Shown: positions 1 to 7,410 of the stretch, one piece after another
Position numbering within the stretch: position 1 is the stretch's first letter
Layout of the letters: every line of letters starts with the position of its first letter
Assembly (NCBI GenBank): GCA_041656295.1
Contig: JBBADV010000008.1
Location: forward strand, 1 to 64,000
Direction of reading: 5' to 3'
Source of the DNA: Kiritimatiellales bacterium
Lineage (GTDB): Bacteria > Verrucomicrobiota > Kiritimatiellia > Kiritimatiellales > Tichowtungiaceae
DNA length: 64,000 bases
Notes under the pieces: generated by a model
Database searches by the model: none
Seen by the model: only the letters and a program-made list of their open reading frames with translations
What the model was told of the DNA's origin: nothing
Translations under genes and position numbers: made by a program

Positions 1-274
1 CAATGATTGTATATTTTGTACCGTTCACGCTGCGGATGGTGATCGCTTTATTGTCGGTTGAAATCGGTGCATAGGTGCCGTTTGTAACAATAATTTCATC
101 GCCGGCACCGGCGGCATTAATTGCCGCTTGAATTGTTTTTTTAGCGGCTGCCCAGCTCTGTCCGTCTCCGCTATCATCCGCACGGCTTGCGTCCACATAA
201 TATGTCGCCGCAGAGCACACACCATGAACGAAGATACTCAGACAAAGAATCCGGATTGATTTTAAAATAGTCAT
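1..274 (-). CDS. Secreted right-handed beta-helix protein, N-terminal part (runs off window)
   Basis: An open frame starts at the ATG at 274 and runs off the left edge (91 codons visible). The first ~22 residues are a signal peptide (MTILKSIRILCL, then a hydrophobic stretch and a VCSA cleavage site). Next come ATYYVDAS, DDSGDGQSWA, TIQAAINAA, GDEIIVTNGTYAP and AITIRSVNG. That succession is the classic opening of secreted parallel beta-helix proteins of the pectate-lyase / polymorphic-membrane-protein type, which bind or cut polysaccharides outside the cell. The catalytic or anchoring part lies outside the window, so the substrate cannot be named. A long repeat-filled gap lies upstream. Confidence 0.8.
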   Translation of the reverse strand, partial: MTILKSIRILCLSIFVHGVCSAATYYVDASRADDSGDGQSWAAAKKTIQAAINAAGAGDEIIVTNGTYAPISTDNKAITIRSVNGTKYTII

Positions 275-590
275 GTTATTTATCCCGATCTGTTTTCTCA
301 GCGAAAAAGTACTCTTTCTCTTATGATGAGTACACTTTAAAATGCGCATTTCAAAAACGTTGCATTCCAGGCTGTTACCCTCGTACACCCTTCACAAAGG
401 AACCGTAAGAGCGTTTGTCTGACACAAGCATCGCAGGCGTTTGCGCTGCCGGGCGCCGCGAGAGCATTTTAAATTCATGTACAGCCGCAAAACGCGCAAA
501 ATAATTATGGGCCGAATGAGAGATAAACCGCAGCGCGCACTGAGAGCTTTTCAACTCTCAATTGTAAACTGAAAACTCCGAACACGGAAC

Positions 591-612
591 GCGGCGAGGG
601 CGCCGCGTCTAC
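591..612. repeat. GC-rich hairpin element (GCGGCG-AGGG-CGCCGC + GTCTAC)
   Basis: A 6-bp perfect stem with an AGGG loop is followed by GTCTAC. The 22-base unit recurs with 20 of 22 positions identical inside mfd (53485-53506) and, inverted and more diverged, at 29413-29434. Confidence 0.6.
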
Positions 613-867
613 TATACTCTGCCTCTCTGCTAATCCCCTCTCTGCGAAGCTTCCGTGTGTTTTGTGTATTTGCCGTTTTCACTGCCCGCCTTTGGCGAGC
701 CGTTGCCGCTCCCTCCGGTCGCTGTTTTCTTTCAGAAAGCCACTCTTCGAGTCTTCATCTCGTTTCGAATCGCGGTTTAAACATCTGCGCTTATCTGCGT
801 CATCTGCGGACCAATTATATTTTTTGTGTTTTTTGCGGCTGTAATTTTTCTGAATACGCTCTACAAC

Positions 868-934
868 GTGGGGCGGGCATTCCTGCCTGCCTTCTTCATC
901 CTGAAACATGTGGGGCAGGCATTCCTGCCTGCCC
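868..934. repeat. Two palindromic GTGGGGC(G/A)GGCATTCCTGCCTGCC elements
   Basis: Two near-identical copies lie at 868-891 and 910-934. The second is a perfect hairpin, GGGCAGGCA (913-921), loop TTCC, TGCCTGCCC (926-934), followed by ATTTTTAT, so it could also terminate transcription. The reverse-oriented form of the same core sits in each unit of the tandem repeat at 1026-1316. Confidence 0.7.
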
Positions 935-1025
935 ATTTTTATAGTCAATTGAACCAACAGAACTTATAGAAAAGGCTCACGCCTGCGCAAGCTGTTGAAA
1001 TGCCTGGCAATTTTGTTCTGCGCAG

Positions 1026-1316
1026 TAACGGCAACTTAAACAGGGAGTGCTCCATCCGGCGGTGCCGGCAGATGGGCAGGCAGGAATGCCCGCCCCACGC
1101 CTTAAAAGGCATGGCAATTCTGTTCCACACAGTAATGGCAACTTAAACAGGGGATGCTCCATCCGGCGTCACCGGCAGATGGGCAGGCAGGAATGCCCGC
1201 CCCACGCCTTGAAAGGCAGGGCGCTTCTGCTCCGCACAGTAACGGCAACTTAAACGGGGAGTGCTCCGCCCGGCGTCACCGGCAGCTGGGCAGGCAGGAA
1301 TGCCCGCCCCACGTTT
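1026..1316. repeat. Tandem direct repeat, period 107 bp, about 2.7 copies
   Basis: Units begin at 1026, 1133 and 1240 with TAACGGCAACTTAAAC (the second has TAATGGC). Each carries GTGCTCC or ATGCTCC, then CCGGCAG, GGGCAGGCAGGAATGCCC and GCCCCACG. The first two end with CGCACAG or CACACAG just before the next unit. The copies are nearly identical, so duplication is recent. The junction motif TCTGCTCCGCACAGTAAC also occurs alone at 60993-61014. This is not a CRISPR array: units are contiguous, with no unique spacers. Confidence 0.75.
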
Positions 1317-1351
1317 TAGAGTGATGCCGGTTGATATCTCATAATAAACGA

Positions 1352-1900
1352 TTAATCCAGAGTTCCGATTAAGCGGAGAAATTCAGTGCGCGTGGCAAGC
1401 TGTGAGCGGAAAGTGCCGTGCATGGATGAGGTGATCATTTTTGAATTCTGCTTTTCCACGCCGCGCATCATCATGCAAAGGTGCTGCGCCTCAATTACAA
1501 CACCGACGCCCTGGGCATCCACTTTTTCCATCAGTGTCTGTGCCACCTGTTCCGTCAGCCGTTCCTGAATCTGCAGCCGGCGCGCAAAGACATCGACAAT
1601 ACGCGCAAGTTTGCTGACACCGAGAACTTTTTTATTCGGAATATAGCCGATATGACATTTGCCGATAAACGGCAGCATGTGATGTTCGCAAAGGCTGTAG
1701 ATTTCAATATCCTTGACGATAATCATGTGATTATCTTCCGCTTCAAAAAATGCTCCATTTAACACATCGTCGATGTTCTGATGATAACCGCGCGTCAAAA
1801 ATTTATACGATTCCGCCATACGGTGCGGCGTATCTTTCAACCCCTCGCGCGCCGGATCTTCACCGAGTTCTATCAGCAGTTTTTTGATTAAATTTTCCAT
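1352..1900 (-). CDS. folE: GTP cyclohydrolase I
   Basis: Catalyses GTP to 7,8-dihydroneopterin triphosphate, the first step of folate and pterin synthesis, in the cytoplasm. The protein has 182 residues, normal for the bacterial enzyme. Zinc-site residues are visible in SLCEHHMLPF (Cys71, His74) and HLCMMMRG (Cys142), and the core GYIPNKKVLGVSKLARIV is typical. I chose the ATG at 1900, not the one 24 bases upstream, because AAGGA precedes it and the family begins near this point (MENLIKKLL). The start lies 13 bases after the stop of pyrC, so the two are probably co-transcribed. Confidence 0.95.
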   Translation of the reverse strand: MENLIKKLLIELGEDPAREGLKDTPHRMAESYKFLTRGYHQNIDDVLNGAFFEAEDNHMIIVKDIEIYSLCEHHMLPFIGKCHIGYIPNKKVLGVSKLARIVDVFARRLQIQERLTEQVAQTLMEKVDAQGVGVVIEAQHLCMMMRGVEKQNSKMITSSMHGTFRSQLATRTEFLRLIGTLD

Positions 1901-1913
1901 AAAACAGTTTTCC

Positions 1914-3332
1914 TTAACGTTCAAACTTCAAGCGCTGTCCAAAAATTCCGGCATGAATCGCTTCATCCTGCCAGACGATTTGACCGGAAACAATCGTGGT
2001 GTCGATAGTTGAGCGGAATATGTTCCCTTCAAACGGCGACCAGCCGCATTGATAGAGAATATTTTTTTTCGCAACTGTTTGCGGACGGTTTAAGTCAACC
2101 AGCACCAGATCAGCGAAGTATCCTTCGCGGATAAAGCCGCGCCCGGCAATATTAAAAATCCGCGCCGGCGCGTGCGCCGTTTTTTCGGCGACGGTTTCCA
2201 GTGAGAGTATCCCATCGTGAAAATGTTCGAGTATGGCGGGCAGGGCGGATTGAATCAGCGGCAGGCCGGACGGCGCAGTCCAGTAGGTCCCGCTTTTTTC
2301 TGCGGCGGTGTGCGGCGCGTGGTCGGTGCCGATCGTGTCAATCTGATTGGTGAGCAGTCCGCGAATTAATGCGGCGCGGTCGGCGGAGGTTTTAATTGCC
2401 GGATTGCATTTTACGCGCGCCCCGAGTCTGTCATACGCCGCATCATCAAAATGCAGGTAGTGAATACACGTTTCGGCGGTGATGTGTTTCCCGCATTCAT
2501 CGTTTTCAATGTAGGCCTCGTTTTCGCGCGGACCGCCGACGCGCGCGATGCTTTCGTCGAACAGGTTCAGTTCGCGCGCGGTGCTGATGTGCAGAACGTG
2601 CAGCCGCGTACCGTATTTCCTGGCGAGTTCCACCGCAAGTTTCGTTGAGGCATAACAGGCTTCTTCACTGCGGATTTCCGGGTGCGCACGGAACGGCGTT
2701 TTGTCACCGAGTTTTTCGCGGAAGATTGTTTCGTTTTGTGCGATGATGTTCGCATCTTCACAGTGCGCCGCCAGCGGCACCGGCGCGGCGCGGAAAATCT
2801 CTTCCAGGACATCGTGCCCATCAACGAGCATGTTGCCGGTGGATGAGCCCATAAAAATTTTTACACCGCAAACATCTGCCGGGTTCAGTTTTTTAATTTC
2901 ATCCAGATGACTGCCGGCTGCACCCAAATAGAACGAAAAGTTTGTTGCGCAGGTTTGTGCCGCCAGGGCAGATTTTTCTTCGAGCCGTTCAATGGATGTG
3001 GTTTGCGGAACCGTGTTCGGCATGTCCATGACAGACGTGACGCCGCCGGCGACGGCGGCTCGCGATTCACTGTGCAGACTGCCTTTGTGCGTTAAGCCCG
3101 GTTCGCGGAAATGCACATGGCAGTCGATCATGCCCGGCAGCAGCGCTTTCCCTTCGGCATTGATTTCAATATCCGCCGGCGCACTGATTGAGCTGTCGAT
3201 GCGATCAATACGACCGTTGCGGATGAACACATCCGCCGCACGGATTTCGCCGTCAGAAACCACCTTTGCATTTTTTAGGAGAATGGAACGATGGAACGGT
3301 GGAATGATGGAATGATGAAACTCACTGCTCAT
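1914..3332 (-). CDS. pyrC: Dihydroorotase
   Basis: Cyclises N-carbamoyl-aspartate to dihydroorotate in pyrimidine synthesis; cytoplasmic metal-dependent amidohydrolase of the class I / allantoinase-like type. Visible motifs: DCHVHFREPG (about residues 70-79), metal-site Lys in VKIFMG (about 158), AAHCED (about 190), HVLHIS (about 245) and GTDHAPH (about 337). I placed the start at 3332 because GAGGTG lies six bases upstream. The first ~15 codons (HHSIIPPFHRSI) then derive from the GGAATGATGGAATGATG repeat, and the normal family start would be near ILLKNAK. The gene overlaps the end of a small remnant gene and is followed closely by folE. Confidence 0.93.
   Translation of the reverse strand: MSSEFHHSIIPPFHRSILLKNAKVVSDGEIRAADVFIRNGRIDRIDSSISAPADIEINAEGKALLPGMIDCHVHFREPGLTHKGSLHSESRAAVAGGVTSVMDMPNTVPQTTSIERLEEKSALAAQTCATNFSFYLGAAGSHLDEIKKLNPADVCGVKIFMGSSTGNMLVDGHDVLEEIFRAAPVPLAAHCEDANIIAQNETIFREKLGDKTPFRAHPEIRSEEACYASTKLAVELARKYGTRLHVLHISTARELNLFDESIARVGGPRENEAYIENDECGKHITAETCIHYLHFDDAAYDRLGARVKCNPAIKTSADRAALIRGLLTNQIDTIGTDHAPHTAAEKSGTYWTAPSGLPLIQSALPAILEHFHDGILSLETVAEKTAHAPARIFNIAGRGFIREGYFADLVLVDLNRPQTVAKKNILYQCGWSPFEGNIFRSTIDTTIVSGQIVWQDEAIHAGIFGQRLKFER
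3281..3317. repeat. ATTCCAT-word repeat inside the pyrC N-terminus
   Basis: The run GAATGGAACGATGGAACGG and its continuation GGAATGATGGAATGATG is a low-complexity word repeat. The same words occur inverted at 3515-3548. Here it is read as coding sequence of pyrC. Confidence 0.6.
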
Positions 3333-3483
3333 AACACACCTCGTATATTTCATTGGTTTCACGAAGAATGAACGAATCATCCCATTCTTTACCTTGCTGC
3401 TTCAGTTTATACGGAAAAGGCTTCATGATTTTCCAGGTCAGTTTGTACAGTTCTTTTGCATCCTGCCAGACTCGTAGTTTCAT
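3322..3483 (-). pseudogene. Internally deleted four-helix-bundle (23S intervening-sequence type) protein
   Basis: The 53-residue product begins MKLRVWQDAKELYKLTWK and continues IMKPFPYKLKQQ, matching the first helix and turn of the small four-helix-bundle family (normally about 120 residues). It then jumps to KEWDDSFILRETNEIYE, which resembles that family's C-terminal tail. The middle two helices are missing, so I read it as an internal deletion remnant, possibly still translated. Its last codons overlap the start of pyrC and contain that gene's ribosome binding site. Family assignment comes from the motif VWQDAxELYxLT; the deletion is inference. Confidence 0.5.
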
Positions 3484-3514
3484 GTATCCGCGATTGATAT
3501 TTTTCCGGTGCTCC

Positions 3515-3548
3515 AGTATTCCATTATTCCATGATTCCATGATTCCGG
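3515..3548. repeat. ATTCCAT-word repeat at the lgt 3' end
   Basis: ATTCCATTATTCCATGATTCCATG and following bases repeat the word ATTCCAT. Read on the minus strand, they encode the final residues (RNHGIME) and stop codon of lgt. Confidence 0.6.
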
Positions 3549-4339
3549 TGAAACAGTTTCTGTTTCAGAATAACACCGGCAGCGATTAAAATCATTATGG
3601 CGGAGTAAAGCTGTCCTTTGGTAAGCCAGCCGAAGTAGACGGTGCTGTCGGGTTCGCGGAAAAATTCGGCAGTGATGCGCGCAACGGCATACAGAATCAG
3701 AAACATGGCGCTGGCTGCGCCGCTGCATCTGCCCCGCGCGGTTTTGCGAATGAGCGCCAGCGTAATAAACAGAAAAAGTCCTTCACCGCAGGCTTCGTAG
3801 AGTTGCGACGGATGGCGCGGCACCGGCACCGGATCGCCGGCCTGCGGAAAAATCACCGCCCACGGAACAGTCGCCGGACGTCCCCACAGTTCTCCGTTAA
3901 TGAAATTTGCAATGCGCCCGAAAAAAAGTCCGATCGGGGCGGCAAAAGCCAGTCCGTCGGTGATGTTGAGAAACGGCGCCCGATATTTTTTTGCATACCA
4001 CAGAGCAACCAGCAGTACGCCGAGCATTCCGCCGTGACTCGCCATTCCGCCTTCCCAGACGCGCAGCAGAAACAGCGGGTCGGCAAGCAATTCATCCAGC
4101 GCATACAGCAGCACATAGCCGAGCCGGCCGCCGAGGAAAACGCCGAAGATGGCGATGCTGACGATGAAGCTGCCGATCTCTTTTTCCGGCACAGCGAATT
4201 CGCCGCGCTTTGAAAGATGACGCAAAATCAGCCAGCCGCCGATAAACCCGAGCAGATAGGCGAGCCCGTACCAGCGCAATGCCATCGGTCCCCAGATGTG
4301 AAAAATAACCGGATCAAGATTGTGAACCCAATAATTCAT
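3524..4339 (-). CDS. lgt: Prolipoprotein diacylglyceryl transferase
   Basis: Transfers diacylglycerol from phosphatidylglycerol to the lipobox cysteine of prolipoproteins; inner membrane, about seven hydrophobic segments. Signature regions: GGRLGYVL, VWEGGMASHGG, the Lgt motif GRIANFINGELWGR and HPSQLYEA. At 271 residues it is a normal length. No clear ribosome binding site precedes the ATG at 4339. The last seven residues (RNHGIME) come from an ATTCCAT-type repeat, so the original end has been replaced or extended. Lipoprotein substrates encoded in this window include the LysM protein and the BamD-LptD fusion. Confidence 0.95.
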   Translation of the reverse strand: MNYWVHNLDPVIFHIWGPMALRWYGLAYLLGFIGGWLILRHLSKRGEFAVPEKEIGSFIVSIAIFGVFLGGRLGYVLLYALDELLADPLFLLRVWEGGMASHGGMLGVLLVALWYAKKYRAPFLNITDGLAFAAPIGLFFGRIANFINGELWGRPATVPWAVIFPQAGDPVPVPRHPSQLYEACGEGLFLFITLALIRKTARGRCSGAASAMFLILYAVARITAEFFREPDSTVYFGWLTKGQLYSAIMILIAAGVILKQKLFHRNHGIME

Positions 4340-4362
4340 GTAGTTGCAGATTTATTTGTGTT

Positions 4363-4415
4363 TGATTTTTTAAATTTAAATATTGTTTCGTACTGCGAAT
4401 TTCGAGCTGCGAATT
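4363..4415. repeat. AT-rich repeat of TTTAAATTTAAA / GCGAATTT words
   Basis: The gap between nadK and lgt holds TTTTTAAATTTAAATATTG, then TACTGCGAATTTCGAGC and TGCGAATTTTAATTAG. Similar text lies at 54716-54806, upstream of smpB. Confidence 0.5.
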
Positions 4416-5273
4416 TTAATTAGAACCGCGCCAGTGCAGTTTACGGCTGAGCACATCAAAATAATCATAATCCGGCAGATGCAGAAATGTCACCGGTGAT
4501 TCGCTTTTTACAATTTTTACCGCGTCGCCTTCGTCCAGTTCGGCCACATCCTGTCCGTCGGCGGCAAACAGAAGTTTTTTGTGTGAGTGCTGAATGCGGA
4601 TTTCAATTTCGCTGCTGTCCGGCAGGATGATCGGACGGTTGCTGAGCGTGTGCGGACAGATGACGCTGATGCCGAAAACGCCGGCACACGGCTGAATGAT
4701 CGGACCGCCGGCGGCGAGGGCGTGCCCGGTACTGCCGGTCGGCGTCGAAACAATCATGCCGTCGCAGGTGAAAACAGAAACCGGCCTGCCGTTAATCAGC
4801 AGTTCAAGGTTTACCACCTGCGATGACCCGCCGAAACCGAGTACCGCATCGTTCAGAATCCGGTATCCGGCGGAACATGTTCCATTCTGATAAACGGAGC
4901 AGTGCGCGACAATCCGGCGGTCTGTTTCAAAATTTCCGGCAGCGGCGGCTTCCAGTGCGGTTTCGATTTCATCTTCACCGACGCCGGTAAGAAAGCCGAG
5001 ACTGCCGAGATTTATACCGAAAACCGGAACGCCGGCACCGTTCAGAATTTTTGCACCGAACAGCACCGTACCGTCGCCGCCGAGCGCAAACAGCACATCA
5101 ACGGTTCCAGCGAACTGATCGAATTCAATCACTGCGGCCGCCGGCAGGTAAGCGGCCGTTTGTTGGTCGGCATAAAGCTCAAGATCCAGCTCCGCCGCTT
5201 TCCGGCTGAGCCGTTCAAACACGTCGGCGGCGCGCGGGCGTTTCGGATTCGCTATAATACCGATTTTTTTCAT
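4416..5273 (-). CDS. nadK: NAD kinase (ATP-NAD kinase)
   Basis: Phosphorylates NAD to NADP in the cytoplasm. The 285-residue length is typical. Family motifs are in order: GGDGT (residues 65-69), NLGSLGFL (about 88-95), ND in place of the common NE (141-142), and DGMIVSTPTGSTGHALAAGG (171-190), then ADGQ near the C-terminus. Its 3' neighbour on the same strand is lgt. A repeat element built from GACTTT/AAAGTC words begins about 10 bases upstream of the ATG, and no ribosome binding site is visible. Confidence 0.95.
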   Translation of the reverse strand: MKKIGIIANPKRPRAADVFERLSRKAAELDLELYADQQTAAYLPAAAVIEFDQFAGTVDVLFALGGDGTVLFGAKILNGAGVPVFGINLGSLGFLTGVGEDEIETALEAAAAGNFETDRRIVAHCSVYQNGTCSAGYRILNDAVLGFGGSSQVVNLELLINGRPVSVFTCDGMIVSTPTGSTGHALAAGGPIIQPCAGVFGISVICPHTLSNRPIILPDSSEIEIRIQHSHKKLLFAADGQDVAELDEGDAVKIVKSESPVTFLHLPDYDYFDVLSRKLHWRGSN

Positions 5274-5282
5274 AAAATTTTA

Positions 5283-5381
5283 AGTCAAACGTCTCAAAGT
5301 CGCAGGTCGAAAATCAGTTGTATTAAACCCTATAGACCCGAGACTTTTGACATTTAGACTTTCGACCGTTAGACTTTGACC
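5283..5381. repeat. Inverted AAAGTC...GACTTT repeat element (copy A)
   Basis: The left part carries GTCAAACGTCTCAAAGTCG and AGGTCGAAAATC. The right part carries AGACTTTTGACATTTAGAC, TTTCGACC and AGACTTTGACC. The halves are roughly complementary and can fold back. Related copies: 15036-15092, 16993-17060 and 59543-59584. Confidence 0.65.
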
Positions 5382-5478
5382 ATTTCCCATTTCCGGCACA
5401 AGCACTTATTTTACAGGAGAAGCAAAACTGCATCTGTGTTCTTGTCGTACCACAGGGATCATGTTTAACTTTCTAACT

Positions 5479-6237
5479 ATGTTAGCAAAACGGATTATTC
5501 CCTGTTTGGACGTGGCCGGCGGTCGTGTGGTAAAAGGCATCAACTTTGTGCAGCTCCGTGACGCCGGCGATCCGGTTGAATGCGCGAAGGCATATCAGGA
5601 GCAGGGCGCCGATGAATTAACACTGCTTGACATCGCCGCAACGAACGACGGGCGCGATACAATGGCTGATATTGTCCGGCGTGTTGCCGAACAGATTTTT
5701 ATGCCGCTGACGGTCGGCGGCGGCATCCGTACCACGGCCGATGTACGCCGGTTGTTGAACGCCGGTGCCGATAAAGTTTCGTTTAATTCGGCGGCGGTGA
5801 ATCATCCTGAAATTTTAAACCGGTGTTCTGAACAGTTCGGCAGTCAGTGCACCGTGCTGGCGATCGACGCGCGCCGGAATGAACACGGCTCATGGACGGT
5901 GTATACACACGGTGGACGCACGCCGGTTGATCTTGATGTCATCGTCTGGGCGCAGGAAGGAGTCGCGCGCGGCGCCGGCGAAATCCTGTTAACCAGTATG
6001 GACGCTGATGGAACGAAAAACGGATACGACCTGAAACTTACGCGCGCGGTTGCCGAAGCAGTCGGTGTGCCGGTCATTGCCTCCGGCGGCGCCGGAACGT
6101 TACAGCACATGGTCGACGCCGTCACCGAAGGTAAAGCCGACGCCGTACTCGCCGCCTCCATTTTTCATTTCGGTGAATTCACCATTCGCGAAACCAAAGA
6201 ATATATGCGCTCCAAAGGCGTCGTTGTGCGCTTGTAA
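5479..6237 (+). CDS. hisF: Imidazole glycerol phosphate synthase, cyclase subunit
   Basis: Cyclises PRFAR with ammonia supplied by HisH, giving imidazole-glycerol phosphate and AICAR; TIM-barrel protein of histidine synthesis. The 252 residues from MLAKRIIPCLDV match the family. Catalytic Asp11 (PCLDV) and Asp130 (LAIDAR) are present, with phosphate-binding loops VGGGIRT and ASGGAGT. I chose 5479 because MLAKRI is the canonical N-terminus. An in-frame ATG at 5461 is closer to an AGGGA and cannot be excluded. No hisH or other his gene except hisI lies beside it, so the pathway is dispersed. Confidence 0.95.
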   Translation: MLAKRIIPCLDVAGGRVVKGINFVQLRDAGDPVECAKAYQEQGADELTLLDIAATNDGRDTMADIVRRVAEQIFMPLTVGGGIRTTADVRRLLNAGADKVSFNSAAVNHPEILNRCSEQFGSQCTVLAIDARRNEHGSWTVYTHGGRTPVDLDVIVWAQEGVARGAGEILLTSMDADGTKNGYDLKLTRAVAEAVGVPVIASGGAGTLQHMVDAVTEGKADAVLAASIFHFGEFTIRETKEYMRSKGVVVRL

Positions 6238-6356
6238 CGAAGAGTTGGAATATAGTTTTCTTTTTTATCTTTTTTTGGATGCATGAGGAAAGTGGAGTTC
6301 GGGAGTAATGCTGTCGGTTGGCACATTGAATGTTGCTGTGTGATGAGGACGAGAAA

Positions 6357-6770
6357 ATGAGCAGAGAGATTGAAGAGGGTTTGAAGCTGGAGCTGGACTG
6401 GAATAAGCTGGAAAAAGCAGTGGCGGGAACAAAGGGAATTATTCCGGTGGCGGTGCAGCATGCGGACACAAAAGAAGTAATTCTGATTGCGTACATTAAT
6501 CAGCTGGCATTCGAAGAATCGCTGAAACGCCGGATGCTGGTGCTGTGGAGTTCGTCGCGCCAGGAGCTTTGGATTAAAGGGCTGACCTCCGGCGAAACGT
6601 TTGAACTGCTGGAAGCGCGCGTGAATTGCGAACAGAATTCGCTGCTGTTTATTGTGCGACCGAATCGAGGCAATATCTGTCATACAAAAAACAGATCCGG
6701 TGCGCCGCGCAACTGCTATTACCGCCGGATTAATTTCGATACACTCGAACTCGAAAATATTGATCCATAA
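6357..6770 (+). CDS. hisI: Phosphoribosyl-AMP cyclohydrolase, divergent
   Basis: Hydrolyses the adenine ring of phosphoribosyl-AMP, the third step of histidine synthesis. Family blocks are clear: SSSRQELWIKGLTSGE, ICHT and CYYRR. The three cysteines that bind zinc are present (Cys91, Cys108, Cys120). The magnesium-binding acidic triad, normally D-C-D-x-D, reads N-C-E-Q-N (residues 90-94), so metal binding must differ or activity is reduced. The ATG at 6357 has GAGGA upstream; an ATG at 6330 has none. The 137-residue length is that of a stand-alone HisI, with no HisE domain. It follows hisF by 119 bases on the same strand. Confidence 0.85.
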   Translation: MSREIEEGLKLELDWNKLEKAVAGTKGIIPVAVQHADTKEVILIAYINQLAFEESLKRRMLVLWSSSRQELWIKGLTSGETFELLEARVNCEQNSLLFIVRPNRGNICHTKNRSGAPRNCYYRRINFDTLELENIDP

Positions 6771-6860
6771 TTTAAAACCCCGGAAGACACGGAATATGCC
6801 GAACCGGATTTTGTGTTTTCAGTGTATTCCGTGGTTCAAAGAATCACCGCCGGCATTTTT

Positions 6861-7328
6861 ATGAACAAATCTGCGTTATTGCGTGCTGTGGTTGCTGAAC
6901 TCGAACACGATCTGATTCGTCAGCAGGAAGCCAATAAACAAGCCTCTGCCGGCGCGACGGATTCGGAAACGCGTGCCGAAACAAAGTGGGATACGTGCGG
7001 GCTGGAGTCGTCCTATATCGCGCGCGGTCACGCATTGCAGTTTAAGGCGCTGGCCGGTGCACTGGATGATTTACGGACGTTTGTGATTCCGGCGTTTAAT
7101 GATTTTCCGATCGGCACCGGCGCGCTGGTTGAGGTTGAAATGAGCGGCGAGCGGATGGTTTGTTTTCTGCTGCCGTGCGCCGGTGGAACAGAAATCAGTT
7201 TTGCCGGCACGGCTGTTTCTGTGATTACGCCGGAATCGCCGATCGGTGCATCGCTGATGGGAAAACGGCAGGGAGAAATGTTTTCGTTCCGTGCCGGGAT
7301 GACCGGCAAAATCTTATCAGTTCGTTAA
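6861..7328 (+). CDS. GreA/GreB-family transcription elongation factor-like protein
   Basis: The 155-residue product has an N-terminal helical segment (MNKSALLRAVVAELEHDL), then a KWDTCGLESSYIARGHA block seen in short Gre-like proteins. The C-terminal FKBP-like half has VITPESPIGASLMGKRQGE, matching the Gre signature SPxGxALxGK. Gre factors bind RNA polymerase and rescue backtracked complexes. This shorter relative may act similarly or compete for the secondary channel; the exact role is inference. I chose the ATG at 6861. An upstream in-frame start at 6813 lies in repeat-like text (GTGTATTCCGTGGTTCAAAG). Confidence 0.75.
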   Translation: MNKSALLRAVVAELEHDLIRQQEANKQASAGATDSETRAETKWDTCGLESSYIARGHALQFKALAGALDDLRTFVIPAFNDFPIGTGALVEVEMSGERMVCFLLPCAGGTEISFAGTAVSVITPESPIGASLMGKRQGEMFSFRAGMTGKILSVR

Positions 7329-7410
7329 ACCGGATTCCGGCGGGTTTCCGGCGTTCTTTTTTTATTCCTTATTGGACAAGCGCCGCCGGTTTCCGTACTC
7401 TTTGCCCGAT

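Larger units (their letters stand above)
275..1351. other. 1.1 kb gene-free stretch filled with short repeats
   Basis: I see no credible gene here. Short open frames exist on both strands, but they are repeat translations (for instance GAGIPAC and GRQEC/PPH words). The first 200 bases should hold the promoter of the beta-helix gene. After about 540 come an ACTCTCAATTG/AACTGAAAACTCC segment, a GC-rich hairpin (591-612), text of the TCTGCGTCATCTGCGG type (about 775-815), two palindromic hairpins (868-934) and a 107-bp tandem repeat (1026-1316). Confidence 0.7.

Noticed and set aside
763..785. TTTCGAATC motif resembling a tRNA T-loop (also at about 56988)
   Set aside because: No acceptor or anticodon stems can be formed around it; both sites lie inside repeat text.
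657..957. Overlapping short open frames on both strands with GAGIPAC- and GRQEC-type peptides
   Set aside because: They are translations of palindromic repeats and of ATCTGCG-type text, overlap each other on both strands, and lack ribosome sites.
1026..1316. Possible CRISPR array
   Set aside because: Units are 107 bp and contiguous, with no unique spacers and no cas genes anywhere in the window.
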